A DNA stretch of 64,000 nucleotides, taken from assembly GCA_903873705.1 (NCBI GenBank), contig CAIQPK010000090.1:62001-126000 (forward strand), in the 5' to 3' direction. Under the pieces are notes generated by a model. The model had not been told where the DNA came from, searched no databases, and saw nothing but the letters and a program-made list of their open reading frames with translations. Position 1 is the first letter of the stretch; every line of letters begins with the position of its first letter. Source of the stretch: an uncultured Acidobacteriota bacterium (GTDB lineage: Bacteria; Acidobacteriota; Terriglobia; Terriglobales; Acidobacteriaceae). This document shows positions 43,221-51,036 of this stretch, in pieces. The position numbers and the translations under genes were made by a program.

Positions 43221-43409
43221 TTACTTCTTGGTAAACCGGCGCGCGCGGAACCGCGTCCGCATCGAGGAAACAGCAAATGCTCCGCCGGCTAGGCCAGCGA
43301 GAATCAGGGTGGGATTCTCAGGTGAATCGCCGCAGCCACCCTGGGCCCGTGCCGGGAGGGCAATCGTGAGCGTGGCCGCAAGCGCTACGAGTAACAGTGT
43401 CTTTTTCAT
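43221..43409 (-). CDS. PExPT-CTERM micro-protein, dedicated exosortase substrate (unit 2)
   Basis: A 62-residue protein with a signal peptide (MKKTLLLVALAATLTIALP, ending ARA-Q at 20-23), a short mature stretch GGCGDS, the motif PENPT at 30-34, a hydrophobic helix (about 35-49) and a basic tail RTRFRARRFTKK. The spacing from the start to the motif (29 residues) is identical to unit 1, and the Cys four residues before the Pro is shared. AAGGGA precedes the ATG. It lies 82 bases upstream of the second exosortase on the same strand, behind a consensus promoter, so the pair forms an operon. Confidence 0.85.
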   Translation of the reverse strand: MKKTLLLVALAATLTIALPARAQGGCGDSPENPTLILAGLAGGAFAVSSMRTRFRARRFTKK

Positions 43410-43533
43410 AAGATCCCTTATTCTCGTCGGAGGCCTTGTGGCGTCCTTCGCGTGAAATTGAGTCAGGCTTGCAAATTCGTTTACTGGCGTAACACACGAC
43501 CTGCCAGGGGATTGCCCCGATAAAATTATTCCC

Positions 43534-43562
43534 ATTCTAGGGTTGCACCTAGGGGAAGTCAA
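43534..43562 (-). promoter_or_regulatory. Strong sigma-70-type promoter of exosortase unit 2
   Basis: Read on the minus strand: TTGACT, a 17-base spacer, then TAGAAT. It points toward the PENPT micro-protein, whose ATG is about 125 bases downstream. The 293-base gap to frr holds this promoter and the GATGCC-TTAAG-GGCATC stem at about 43646-43662 upstream of frr, and no gene. Confidence 0.6.
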
Positions 43563-43702
43563 TCAAAACAATCGTGAGCTGCTGTAAATGTTTGATACAG
43601 TTTCGACCCTTGGCGTTGCACGGGGTCACCAGACCGTGATGCGGATGCCTTAAGGGCATCTCATTCGCTGTACTATTTTCTAGCAACAAGGAGAAGGAAA
43701 TC

Positions 43703-44287
43703 ATGGCATCGGCAATGGCAAACATGGAAGCATTGAAGGGCGTTTACGACCAGCTAAAGACCCGTATGGACAAGACCGTGGACGACTTTCGCGCCAACCT
43801 CGTGAGCGTTCGCACGGGACGGGCTTCGGTCCACATGCTCGATCAGGTTAAGGTCGACTACTACGGTACGGATACACCCGTCGCCCAGATTGCCCAGGTC
43901 ACCACGCCGGAAGCAAATTTGATTATTGTCCAGCCCTGGGAGATTTCCCTGGTGGGCGCCATCGAGAAGGCCATCCGCACCTGCGGGCAGGGTTTCAACC
44001 CTATGCACGATGGCAAGATCATCCGCGTGCCCATCCCGCCGATGACCGAAGACCGCCGCAAGGAGGCCGTCAAGAAGCTTGCCGGCGTGCTCGAAGACCA
44101 CAAAACCTCGCTGCGGAACATCCGCCGCGACGGCAATGAAACGGTGAAAAAGGCCGCCAAGGACAAGCTGATCTCCGTTGACGACGAAAAGCGCGCCAAC
44201 GACGAGATTCAGCAGCTGACCGATACCGAAATCAAGCGCGTGGAGGAGCTGTTCAAGGCTAAAGAAAAGGAAGTGCTGACGATCTGA
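43703..44287 (+). CDS. frr: Ribosome recycling factor
   Basis: A 194-residue protein that splits post-termination ribosomes with EF-G. The family pattern is complete: an N-terminal helix with VRTGRASVHMLDQVKVDYYG, the hinge domain with TPEANLIIVQPWE, RVPIPPMTEDRRKE, and the C-terminal helix DEIQQLTD. It has about ten extra N-terminal residues (MASAMANMEA) over the usual 185. The ATG follows AAGGAGAAGG. In many bacteria frr follows tsf and pyrH; here it stands alone, convergent with folP at a 4-base distance. Confidence 0.97.
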   Translation: MASAMANMEALKGVYDQLKTRMDKTVDDFRANLVSVRTGRASVHMLDQVKVDYYGTDTPVAQIAQVTTPEANLIIVQPWEISLVGAIEKAIRTCGQGFNPMHDGKIIRVPIPPMTEDRRKEAVKKLAGVLEDHKTSLRNIRRDGNETVKKAAKDKLISVDDEKRANDEIQQLTDTEIKRVEELFKAKEKEVLTI

Positions 44288-44291
44288 CGCG

Positions 44292-45173
44292 TTAGCTCTC
44301 CGAAGTGCGCAGAATGGCATCGGCCACCGCTGCTGCTTCGCGCGCGGGCTGAAGATCGTGCACTCGGATAATGTGTGCTCCAGCAAGGATGGCCGCGACG
44401 TTTGCGGCCGTCGTTGCATTCAGCCGAGACTGGCCGTCGCCCGCGGCCACGGCGTCGCCCAGAAAACCCTTACGGGAAAGCCCGGCCAGCGTCGGGCGGC
44501 CAAGCTCAGCTATACGAGAAAAGCCCGCCAGCAAGGTGAAATTTTCAGGACCGCGCTTGCCGAACCCGAAGCCGGGGTCGAGCACGATGCGGTCGGCCGC
44601 AATGCCGGCCGCCTCAGCCACTGCGAGACGTTCCCGTAGCTGTCCCAGAACCAGTGGCAGCAGCTCCGCACTGGCCAGCGGCGGTTGGGTGCGCCAATCG
44701 GCAGGCCTGCCGCGCGTATGCATAAGCACCAGCCCGGCGCGGGTGTCGGCGACGGCTGCAGCCATGCCCTCGTCCCAAAGCAGGCCCGATACATCGTTGA
44801 CGATCTGTGCACCGGCGCGCACCGCTGTCCGCGCTGTGACGGCGTGGTAGGTGTCCACGGAAATGATCGCGGCGGGCCGCTCGCGCAGCACGGCTTCAAT
44901 CGCAGGAAGCAGGCGGGCTTGTTCGGCATCAGCGCTCAGCGGCTCGGCGCCGGGGCGGGTGGATTCTGCGCCCAGGTCGAGGATGTCGGCGCCGCCGTCG
45001 AGGTGCTCAAGCGCCGCTCCCACGACCTGATCAAGAGCCACGTCCGCGAGCCCGTCGCCCGAAAAACTATCCGGTGTCAGGTTCACGATGGCCATCAGCA
45101 GCGTGCGCTCGCCCAGCCGCAGCACACGCGCCCGTAATTGCCAGTCAAAGCACGGCCTCGGCAAAAACCCCAT
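44292..45173 (-). CDS. folP: Dihydropteroate synthase
   Basis: A 293-residue TIM-barrel enzyme joining p-aminobenzoate to dihydropterin pyrophosphate in folate synthesis; the target of sulfonamides. Motifs: MAIVNLTPDSFSGDG (27-41), DLGAESTRPGAEPL (66-79), SVDTYHAVTA, IVNDVSG, LDPGFGFGK and GLSRKGFLG. The ATG at 45173 begins MGFLPRPCFDWQLRARVL; the frame continues upstream only as antisense of the neighbouring gene. The ribosome-binding site is weak. The gene upstream on the same strand ends 23 bases before it. Confidence 0.95.
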   Translation of the reverse strand: MGFLPRPCFDWQLRARVLRLGERTLLMAIVNLTPDSFSGDGLADVALDQVVGAALEHLDGGADILDLGAESTRPGAEPLSADAEQARLLPAIEAVLRERPAAIISVDTYHAVTARTAVRAGAQIVNDVSGLLWDEGMAAAVADTRAGLVLMHTRGRPADWRTQPPLASAELLPLVLGQLRERLAVAEAAGIAADRIVLDPGFGFGKRGPENFTLLAGFSRIAELGRPTLAGLSRKGFLGDAVAAGDGQSRLNATTAANVAAILAGAHIIRVHDLQPAREAAAVADAILRTSES

Positions 45174-45196
45174 GTGCGGATTGTAGCGACCGCGCC

Positions 45197-46111
45197 TTAA
45201 GCCGGCTTGCGCGTGTAGTGAAAGTCGTAAGAGACGTACCAGGTCTTGCCGCCGTCGATGCTCTCTTCCTGCATCTGCCGTACATTGTTGGCGTCCAGTC
45301 GCGTGAAGGTGAAGCGCTGGATCGCGGGCTCGTTCTTCGGGCTGGGGTTGTGTCCCTCGAACACCAGCGATGGTTCGGTCCAAACGCCCTTGTCGAAGTC
45401 CGCGTGGTTGCCCTGCGCGTCCACCCAGGATTGCCGCCACGTTTTCGTCGCCGTGTCGTAGGTGTTGAAGCTCTTCCCTGCACCGTTCGCCCCAGCAGAC
45501 CAGTTCTCCAGAATCACGCAACCGCCAAGGATCTTCTGGATCGAGCTGTCGCCGACGTGCTTGCCCTTGGGGCCAGTAACGCTCCATTCGCCCAGCCAGA
45601 AGTCGAACTGCCGCGCCTCCGGTCCGCAGGTCGGCCCGGTCAAGATGACAGGCTTCTGCGGGGTCGACGTCGTGTGGTCGAGGATAATCTTCCACCCCGC
45701 GGGCGTCTTCTCCATCACCAGCGAGTAGTAGCCGTCGGCGTTCCCGCCGCCAGCCGCCGTGCGCTCCAGGTGGAAGTTGCCGATGACGCTCGCGACGTTG
45801 GCGTCAATGGGATGCACCTCCTCGTTCGAGAACGTGAGCACGCCCATCGCATCGTGGTTGGGAAATGCCTGGCGATAGCCCTCGATCATGCCCTGGTAGC
45901 CGCGCTGGGTCGTCGATCCGATGAATAGAATGTCCGGCGAATTCTTGTAGCCGGTGTAATAGGCGTCGAGATCGCCGTGGTTCCAGTCGACGGCCTGCTT
46001 GTCGAGCACGGCCTTGATGTCGGCAATCTCCTTTGCCGTGCCCTGGGCGTGCGTCGAAGGGACATCACAAATAACGGCAAGAACGGCGGCAAGAAGGATC
46101 GAACGAATCAT
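45197..46111 (-). CDS. Secreted SnoaL/DUF4440-like and DUF1579-like two-domain protein
   Basis: A 304-residue protein. The signal peptide is MIRSILLAAVLAVICDVPST ending near HAQ. Residues about 25-150 form an NTF2/SnoaL-type cone (KAVLDKQAVDWNHGDLDAYYTGY, in parts; DILFIGSTTQRGYQGMI; GNFHLERT), as in DUF4440 proteins. Residues about 160-304 look like a lipocalin-like DUF1579 domain (FDFWLGEWSV, GGCVILENWSAG, SWVDAQGNHADF). Both folds bind small molecules; no catalytic site can be assigned. AGGAG precedes the ATG at 46111. It is divergent from the molybdopterin oxidoreductase, with 107 bases between starts. Confidence 0.78.
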   Translation of the reverse strand: MIRSILLAAVLAVICDVPSTHAQGTAKEIADIKAVLDKQAVDWNHGDLDAYYTGYKNSPDILFIGSTTQRGYQGMIEGYRQAFPNHDAMGVLTFSNEEVHPIDANVASVIGNFHLERTAAGGGNADGYYSLVMEKTPAGWKIILDHTTSTPQKPVILTGPTCGPEARQFDFWLGEWSVTGPKGKHVGDSSIQKILGGCVILENWSAGANGAGKSFNTYDTATKTWRQSWVDAQGNHADFDKGVWTEPSLVFEGHNPSPKNEPAIQRFTFTRLDANNVRQMQEESIDGGKTWYVSYDFHYTRKPA

Positions 46112-46218
46112 AGACACTCCTGAATGGCGCACAACAGCGTTCTCCATCTTCCCACGCAAAACTGACCACCGGCGCGCGAATGTGACAGGACTGCCGATTG
46201 CGGGGATACAATTTTTCC

Positions 46219-48384
46219 ATGCCCGTTACCGCCCTGAACACGAAGGTCGTCCACGCCGTGTGCACGCATGACTGCCCGGACTCCTGCGGCGTGCTGGTTA
46301 CGGTGGATAAGCTGACCGGCCGCGCCACCAAGGTGCAGGGCGACCCCGCGCACCCGGTGACGCGCGGTTTTCTGTGCGGAAAGGTGGCTCGGTATCTCGA
46401 TCGTGTCTACTCGCCCGAGCGGCTGCTCTATCCCATGCGCCGCAAACCCGGCGTGCCGAAAGGGCCGCTGCCGCAGGGTCGCGAAGCAGAAGCTTTCGAA
46501 CGCATCTCGTGGGATGAAGCGCTAGGCTTGATCGCGCACAGACTGCAGGCCATTGCGAACGAGTTCGGCTCGGAGAGCATTCTGCCGTACAGCTACGCCG
46601 GGACGATTGGGCAGCTCGGTTATGGCTCGATGGACCGCCGTTTCTTCCACCGGTTAGGCGCATCGCAGCTGGACCGCACCATCTGCTCGAGCGCGGGCGG
46701 CGAAGCGCTGCTGCGCGTGTACGGCGTGAAGCTCGGCACACCGCCGCAGGACTTCGCATATGCCGGCCTGATCGTTGTGTGGGGCGGCAACGTTCATGGC
46801 AACAACATTCATCTTTGGCCATTCATCGAAGAAGCCCGCCGCAAGGGCGCAAAGCTGATCGTCATCGATCCTTACAAGACGCGGACCGCGGCGCTCGCCG
46901 ATGAACATCTTGCGATTAATCCCGGTACGGATGTGCTCCTCGCACTCGCGGTAATGCACGTCATCTTTCGTGACGGGCTCGAAGATGTGGCCTACCTGCG
47001 CGAGTGCACAACCGGCTGGGAAGAACTGCGCACCCATGCGCTCCGCGAAGAACACTCGCCTGCCCGCGCCGAGGGTATTACCGGTATTGCCGTTGAAGCG
47101 ATTGAGCGTCTCGCCACGGCATATGGGCGTGCCGGATCCGATGGACGCGGGCCTGCTGCGATCCGCCTGAACTACGGCATTCAACGTGGCGAAGCGGGCG
47201 GCACCGCGGCGCGCATCGTCGCCATGCTGCCGCTACTGACGGGAAGCTGGAAGCAGCGCGGCGGTGGGATGCAGCTTTCCACCAGCGGCTCGTTTCCGTG
47301 GAACACCGCAAAGCTGCACATGCCGGAGCTGATGAAGGCGAGCCCGCTGGGACGCGCCGCACGCGTGATCAACATGAACACACTCGGCCACGCGCTCACG
47401 GAACTTGGAAACGCTGCAGATGAAGTGCCAGTGAAGGCGCTGTTCGTCTACAACTGCAACGCTGCCGCCGTGGCGCCGGATTCCAACCGCGTGCTCGAAG
47501 GCCTGCGCCGCGACGACCTCTTCACCGTGGTGCACGAACAGTTCTTCACCGATACGACCGACTACGCCGACGTTGTGCTGCCGGCGACAACGTTCCTTGA
47601 AGCCAAGGACGTGATGGGAGCTTACGGACACCTGATCGCGCAGATATCCGAACAGGCGATCGCTCCGCTCGGCGAAGCGCGTTCCAACGTTGAGCTGTTC
47701 AGCGAGCTGGGCCGCCGAATGGGCTTCACTGAAGCCGCATTCAACGACGACGCGGACGCCCTCATCGCGCAGACGATGGATACGCCGCATCCGTTCTTTG
47801 CCGGCATCACGAAAGAACGCCTGGAGCGTGAGAAGCACATCCCGCTCACGCTGCCGGTGAATGCGGCCGGTGAGGCGCTTCCCTTCAGCGATGCCAGCTG
47901 GTTCCGCACGGCCAGCGGCAAGGGCGAACTGCTGCCACTGCCGGAGTTCGTGATGCCGGCTGAGTCACGCGGAGGCACGGCCAGCCGCAAGTTTCCGCTC
48001 GAGTTTCTTCCGCGCAAGGCCGACAACTACATGAACACCACGTTCGCCAACATCCCCGTACACCAGCAGATGGAGCGTCGCACCGAAGGCATGCTGGAGA
48101 TGCACGCCACCGATGCCGCCGCTCGCGGCATCGCGAACGGTGACGCCGTCTCCATCTGGAACGACCGCGGCCGCATCACGCTGACGGCGCTGATTGGGAC
48201 AAATGGCGATGCGAAGGTCGCGGCCGGCGTGGTGGCCGCTCGTCTTGACTGGCAAAAGCTCGCCCGCGATGGGAACAACGTGAACGCGCTCACCAGCCAG
48301 GCGCTCACGGACTTTGGCGGCGGTGCGACTTTCTACTCCACACTCGTGGAAGTGAAGAAGGTTGCAGGGGTCGCAGCAGACTGA
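46219..48384 (+). CDS. Molybdopterin-dependent oxidoreductase (formate dehydrogenase/thiosulfate reductase-like)
   Basis: A 721-residue catalytic subunit of the DMSO reductase superfamily. The N-terminal 4Fe-4S site is Cys15-x3-Cys19-x3-Cys23 with Cys53 (in GFLCGK). The molybdopterin region follows: PYSYAGTIGQLGYGSMDRRF, then DRTICSSAGG, whose Cys is a candidate Mo ligand, and WGGNVHGNNIHLWP. The C-terminal molydop-binding domain contains NTTFANIP, MEMHATDA-like ANGDAVSIWNDRG and GVVAARLDW. There is no signal peptide or Tat motif, so the enzyme should be cytoplasmic. No electron-transfer subunit is adjacent. The substrate is uncertain. Its stop codon overlaps the start of the Hsp15 gene. Confidence 0.85.
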   Translation: MPVTALNTKVVHAVCTHDCPDSCGVLVTVDKLTGRATKVQGDPAHPVTRGFLCGKVARYLDRVYSPERLLYPMRRKPGVPKGPLPQGREAEAFERISWDEALGLIAHRLQAIANEFGSESILPYSYAGTIGQLGYGSMDRRFFHRLGASQLDRTICSSAGGEALLRVYGVKLGTPPQDFAYAGLIVVWGGNVHGNNIHLWPFIEEARRKGAKLIVIDPYKTRTAALADEHLAINPGTDVLLALAVMHVIFRDGLEDVAYLRECTTGWEELRTHALREEHSPARAEGITGIAVEAIERLATAYGRAGSDGRGPAAIRLNYGIQRGEAGGTAARIVAMLPLLTGSWKQRGGGMQLSTSGSFPWNTAKLHMPELMKASPLGRAARVINMNTLGHALTELGNAADEVPVKALFVYNCNAAAVAPDSNRVLEGLRRDDLFTVVHEQFFTDTTDYADVVLPATTFLEAKDVMGAYGHLIAQISEQAIAPLGEARSNVELFSELGRRMGFTEAAFNDDADALIAQTMDTPHPFFAGITKERLEREKHIPLTLPVNAAGEALPFSDASWFRTASGKGELLPLPEFVMPAESRGGTASRKFPLEFLPRKADNYMNTTFANIPVHQQMERRTEGMLEMHATDAAARGIANGDAVSIWNDRGRITLTALIGTNGDAKVAAGVVAARLDWQKLARDGNNVNALTSQALTDFGGGATFYSTLVEVKKVAGVAAD

Positions 48385-48773
48385 TGGACACTGTTCGCAT
48401 CGACAAATGGCTCTGGGCAGCACGCTTCTTCAAGACACGCTCTGAGGCAGCGAAAGCCTGCGACCTTGGGCGCATCACGTCCAATGGTCGCGAGGCCAAG
48501 GCGGCACGGGATGTGAGGGTCAGCGATATGCTGAACATCCGGAACGAAGGCGGCGACTTTGAAATCGAAGTGCTGCAACTCATTTCCATCCGCGGTCCGG
48601 CCGCGGTGGCGCAGACGCTTTACCGCGAAACGGATGCCAGCAAGGTTGCACGGCAGAAGGTTGCCGACGAGCGCAAAGCGATGATGGCCATGGGTGAAAT
48701 GCCGTCCAGCCGCCCGACCAAGCAGGATCGGCGCAACATCAACAAGCTGCGCGGAAGAGTGATTAAATTCTAG
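48384..48773 (+). CDS. hslR: S4-domain RNA-binding heat-shock protein Hsp15
   Basis: A 129-residue protein with an N-terminal S4 domain: MDTVRIDKWLWAARFFKTRS, then AKACDLGRITSNGREAK, followed by the typical basic C-terminal tail (KLRGRVIKF). Hsp15 binds stalled 50S subunits carrying nascent chains after heat shock. The ATG overlaps the stop codon of the molybdopterin oxidoreductase by one base (TGATG), implying coupled translation although no functional link is known. The 3' end overlaps lipA: the stop codons of the two convergent genes share the bases CTAG at 48770-48773. Confidence 0.92.
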   Translation: MDTVRIDKWLWAARFFKTRSEAAKACDLGRITSNGREAKAARDVRVSDMLNIRNEGGDFEIEVLQLISIRGPAAVAQTLYRETDASKVARQKVADERKAMMAMGEMPSSRPTKQDRRNINKLRGRVIKF

Positions 48774-49702
48774 GCCAGCCCCGTCGACTGAGCCTGCTCA
48801 TGAGCGTGGTAGCTCGAGCGCACCAACGGGCCCGACTCGACGTGACGGAAGCCCATCGCCATCGCTTCATGCTTCAGGAACGCAAACTCGTCCGGCGTGT
48901 AGAAGCGCGACATGGGCAGATGATCGCGGCTGGGGCGTAGATACTGTCCAACGGTAAGTATGTCTACCTTGCGGTCGGCGAGGTCGCGAAAGACCGCTAG
49001 CAGCTCGTGCATCTCCTCGCCCATACCGACAATGATGCCGGTCTTGGTGACGATGGGTCCGTCGGGATGCGCAGCGGACTCCTTCTTCGCGGAATCGAGG
49101 AAGTGCAGCGACTTCTCATAGCGCCCGCCGGACTTGGCAACGCGATACAGCCGCGGCACCGTCTCGATGTTGTGATTCAGAATTTCGGGGCGCGCGTTGA
49201 CGACCAGCCGACGCGCTTCTTCGACGCCCTGAAAGTCGGGCGTTAGCACTTCTACCTGGCAGCCCGGAGCCTGACGGCGAATCTCACTGATGACGTTGAC
49301 GAACGCCTGCGCGGCTCCCATATTGTCGTCGTCGCGGTTAACGCTGGTGATGACCGCATGCTTCAGGCCGAGTTGCGCCACGGCATACGCCACGCGTTCG
49401 GGTTCCTGATGGTCGATCGGTTCGGGCTTGCCTTTGGGCACGGCGCAGAAGCCGCAACGCCGCGTACACAGGTTGCCGAGCATCATGAACGTCGCCGTCT
49501 TGTGGTTCCAGCACCCGCCGATGTTGGGGCAGTGCGCGCTCTCACACACGGTGTGCAGGTTCAGATCACGTGCCAGCTTTTTGAGCGCGTGAAACGTCTC
49601 GCCCATCGGTGCGCGAGCCTTCAGCCACTCCGGCTTCTGCACCGGCTTTCGCGGCGAGAGGTCGATCTGGATCAGCGGCTCGGGCTGGACGGGCGGAGTC
49701 AT
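48770..49702 (-). CDS. lipA: Lipoyl synthase
   Basis: A 310-residue radical SAM enzyme inserting two sulfurs into octanoylated proteins. Both 4Fe-4S clusters are visible: the auxiliary set Cys53-x4-Cys58-x5-Cys64 (CESAHCPNIGGC) and the SAM set Cys79-x3-Cys83-x2-Cys86 (CTRRCGFC). Further family blocks are TSVNRDDDNMG, VLTPDFQG and ILNHNIETVPRLY. The ATG at 49702 has AAGG upstream and gives the usual start; an ATG at 49726 is in frame. It is the last gene of a seven-gene minus-strand run. No lipB or pyruvate dehydrogenase genes are visible nearby. Confidence 0.96.
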   Translation of the reverse strand: MTPPVQPEPLIQIDLSPRKPVQKPEWLKARAPMGETFHALKKLARDLNLHTVCESAHCPNIGGCWNHKTATFMMLGNLCTRRCGFCAVPKGKPEPIDHQEPERVAYAVAQLGLKHAVITSVNRDDDNMGAAQAFVNVISEIRRQAPGCQVEVLTPDFQGVEEARRLVVNARPEILNHNIETVPRLYRVAKSGGRYEKSLHFLDSAKKESAAHPDGPIVTKTGIIVGMGEEMHELLAVFRDLADRKVDILTVGQYLRPSRDHLPMSRFYTPDEFAFLKHEAMAMGFRHVESGPLVRSSYHAHEQAQSTGLA

Positions 49703-49735
49703 GCGCTGCCTTAATTGTATGCGCATTGGCCGAGG

Positions 49736-50188
49736 TCAGCGCAGGCGTTCGCGAACCTCGGTGCGGCTCAGGTAGAGGAAAAACAGCAGCGCAAAGGCGG
49801 CCATCACCAGCAACCCCGGGTTGTGCGTAGCGCGCGAGACGAAAACGTAGCCGATGCTCATCATCAGGCAGCCGCCGATAACCAGCGCCCACCCCCAGCG
49901 TCGCAGCCTCAGTAGTCCAAACACGCCAATCATGACCATCGTGCAGATTCCCAGTACAACATAGCGGGCCGCGCCCGGATAAATGCCGCGCAGCGCACCG
50001 AAGGCGCCGATCATCGACACCAGCAGCATGAACATGGCTATGCCGGCAATGCCCGGAAGCATCCCACGTTGCTCGCCCGCCGGCGTGACAACAGGCAGAT
50101 GGCTGCGTTCCATCCGGGCCTCGGCTTTCGGATTGACGGTGACGTCGGGCGGGTTGAGATGATCGTTGTCGGGCATGTTGAGCTTCAC
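49736..50188 (-). CDS. Small integral membrane protein of unknown function
   Basis: A 150-residue protein. After a polar N-terminus of about 45 residues there are four predicted membrane helices (GIAGIAMFMLLVSMIGAFGA, YVVLGICTMVMIGVFGLL, WALVIGGCLMMSIGYVFV, LLVMAAFALLFFLYLS), and it ends in a charged tail TEVRERLR. No family is recognised. The start ATG overlaps the stop of the cytochrome c gene (ATGA at 50185-50188), so the two are translationally coupled and may form a small redox or membrane complex. Confidence 0.75.
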   Translation of the reverse strand: MKLNMPDNDHLNPPDVTVNPKAEARMERSHLPVVTPAGEQRGMLPGIAGIAMFMLLVSMIGAFGALRGIYPGAARYVVLGICTMVMIGVFGLLRLRRWGWALVIGGCLMMSIGYVFVSRATHNPGLLVMAAFALLFFLYLSRTEVRERLR

Positions 50189-50541
50189 AGCGAGTGCATG
50201 TAAGCCAGCAGATCGCTGAGGTCCTGGGGCGCAATGTCCCCTTGCGGCGGCATCATGGTGCGGCCGTGCAGAATCGTCGCCGTCACGCGATCATCGTTCG
50301 CCGGCGCGCCGCTGGGCAGATATTGCTTCTTGAACACGCCTTTGAGCGCAGGACCCTGCAATGCCTGTGACGAGCGGTCAAAGTGGCAAGCCGAGCAGCG
50401 AGCCATAAAAATCTCGCGCCCGTGCGATTCCTGCGCGGTGAGCTGGTCGAGCGGCTTGGACGCGGGCGTGCTGTCGCAGCCAGCGAGAGCTGCCAGTGAA
50501 ACGATCGCCGTGGCGGCAATGAAAAGTATTTTGCGCATCAT
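50185..50541 (-). CDS. Lipoprotein cytochrome c
   Basis: A 118-residue monohaem c-type cytochrome. The signal peptide is lipoprotein-type (MMRKILFIAATAIVSLAALAG, then Cys and DSTPA). The haem site is CSACH (Cys-x2-Cys-His) after GREIFMAR, and the probable axial Met lies in MMPPQGDIAPQDLSDLLAY, the usual end of class I cytochromes. Two successive ATGs (50541, 50538) are possible starts. The upstream DUF971 gene ends one base before, and the downstream membrane protein overlaps by 4 bases. It probably carries electrons at the outer face of the inner membrane. Confidence 0.88.
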   Translation of the reverse strand: MMRKILFIAATAIVSLAALAGCDSTPASKPLDQLTAQESHGREIFMARCSACHFDRSSQALQGPALKGVFKKQYLPSGAPANDDRVTATILHGRTMMPPQGDIAPQDLSDLLAYMHSL

Positions 50542-50542
50542 T

Positions 50543-50992
50543 CTATTTTGCCTTGCTTCCCGCGTTGGCCGTCTGCTCGGCGTACGCCCGGTCGCAAACG
50601 TTGCGTAGATAGTCCCAGGAGTAGAGCCCGGCCTCGTGGCCGTCGTTCCATTTGAACCGAATGGCATACTTGCCCACGGGAGTGACCTCTAGCGGCCGCG
50701 GCAGCGCTTCATACAGCGGCAGCAGCTGCGCGGGCTTCGGCTTCGGAACACCGGGATTGCGGCCATCGGCGTCACGCTCTTCGTGGCACGTTGCGCAGGG
50801 GCAGGCGACGCGCAGCCAGGCAAACGGCCAGGCGCTGTGGTGTCCATCGCGCCAGTCAATCTGCACGCCGGTGCCGCCCGATTTATCCACGCGGACCTTC
50901 TGCGGCAGGATGGCGTCGCCGGTGAGCTTGGGCGTGTTCTGCGCGCGCTCGGCCTGCTCCTGGCTGACGAATGTGATGCCTTCGTGACTCAT
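50543..50992 (-). CDS. DUF971 domain protein
   Basis: A 149-residue protein. The DUF971 core (the N-terminal domain of gamma-butyrobetaine hydroxylase-like proteins) reads VQIDWRDGHHSAWPFAWLR, then CPCATCHEE, followed by VGKYAIRFKWNDGHEAGLYS and WDYLRNVC. The Cys-x-Cys-x2-Cys-His set looks like a zinc or Fe-S site. DUF971 proteins are often linked to Mrp/ApbC-type iron-sulfur genes. The ATG at 50992 gives MSHEGITFVSQEQAE; a longer frame upstream has no conserved sequence. It is part of the tight minus-strand run with a cytochrome c gene 1 base downstream. Confidence 0.85.
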   Translation of the reverse strand: MSHEGITFVSQEQAERAQNTPKLTGDAILPQKVRVDKSGGTGVQIDWRDGHHSAWPFAWLRVACPCATCHEERDADGRNPGVPKPKPAQLLPLYEALPRPLEVTPVGKYAIRFKWNDGHEAGLYSWDYLRNVCDRAYAEQTANAGSKAK

Positions 50993-51036
50993 CGGTAAGA
51001 CCTCATCTACTAGCGTGGCGCTCCGCGGGCTGCGCG

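Noticed and set aside
43640-43700. GATGCC-TTAAG-GGCATC stem before frr as a riboswitch
   Set aside because: A single 6-base stem without conserved aptamer features; more likely a simple leader hairpin or chance.
45174-45695. N-terminal extension of folP (longer frame upstream of 45173)
   Set aside because: It lies fully inside the gene at 45197-46111 read antisense; DHPS homology begins only after 45173.
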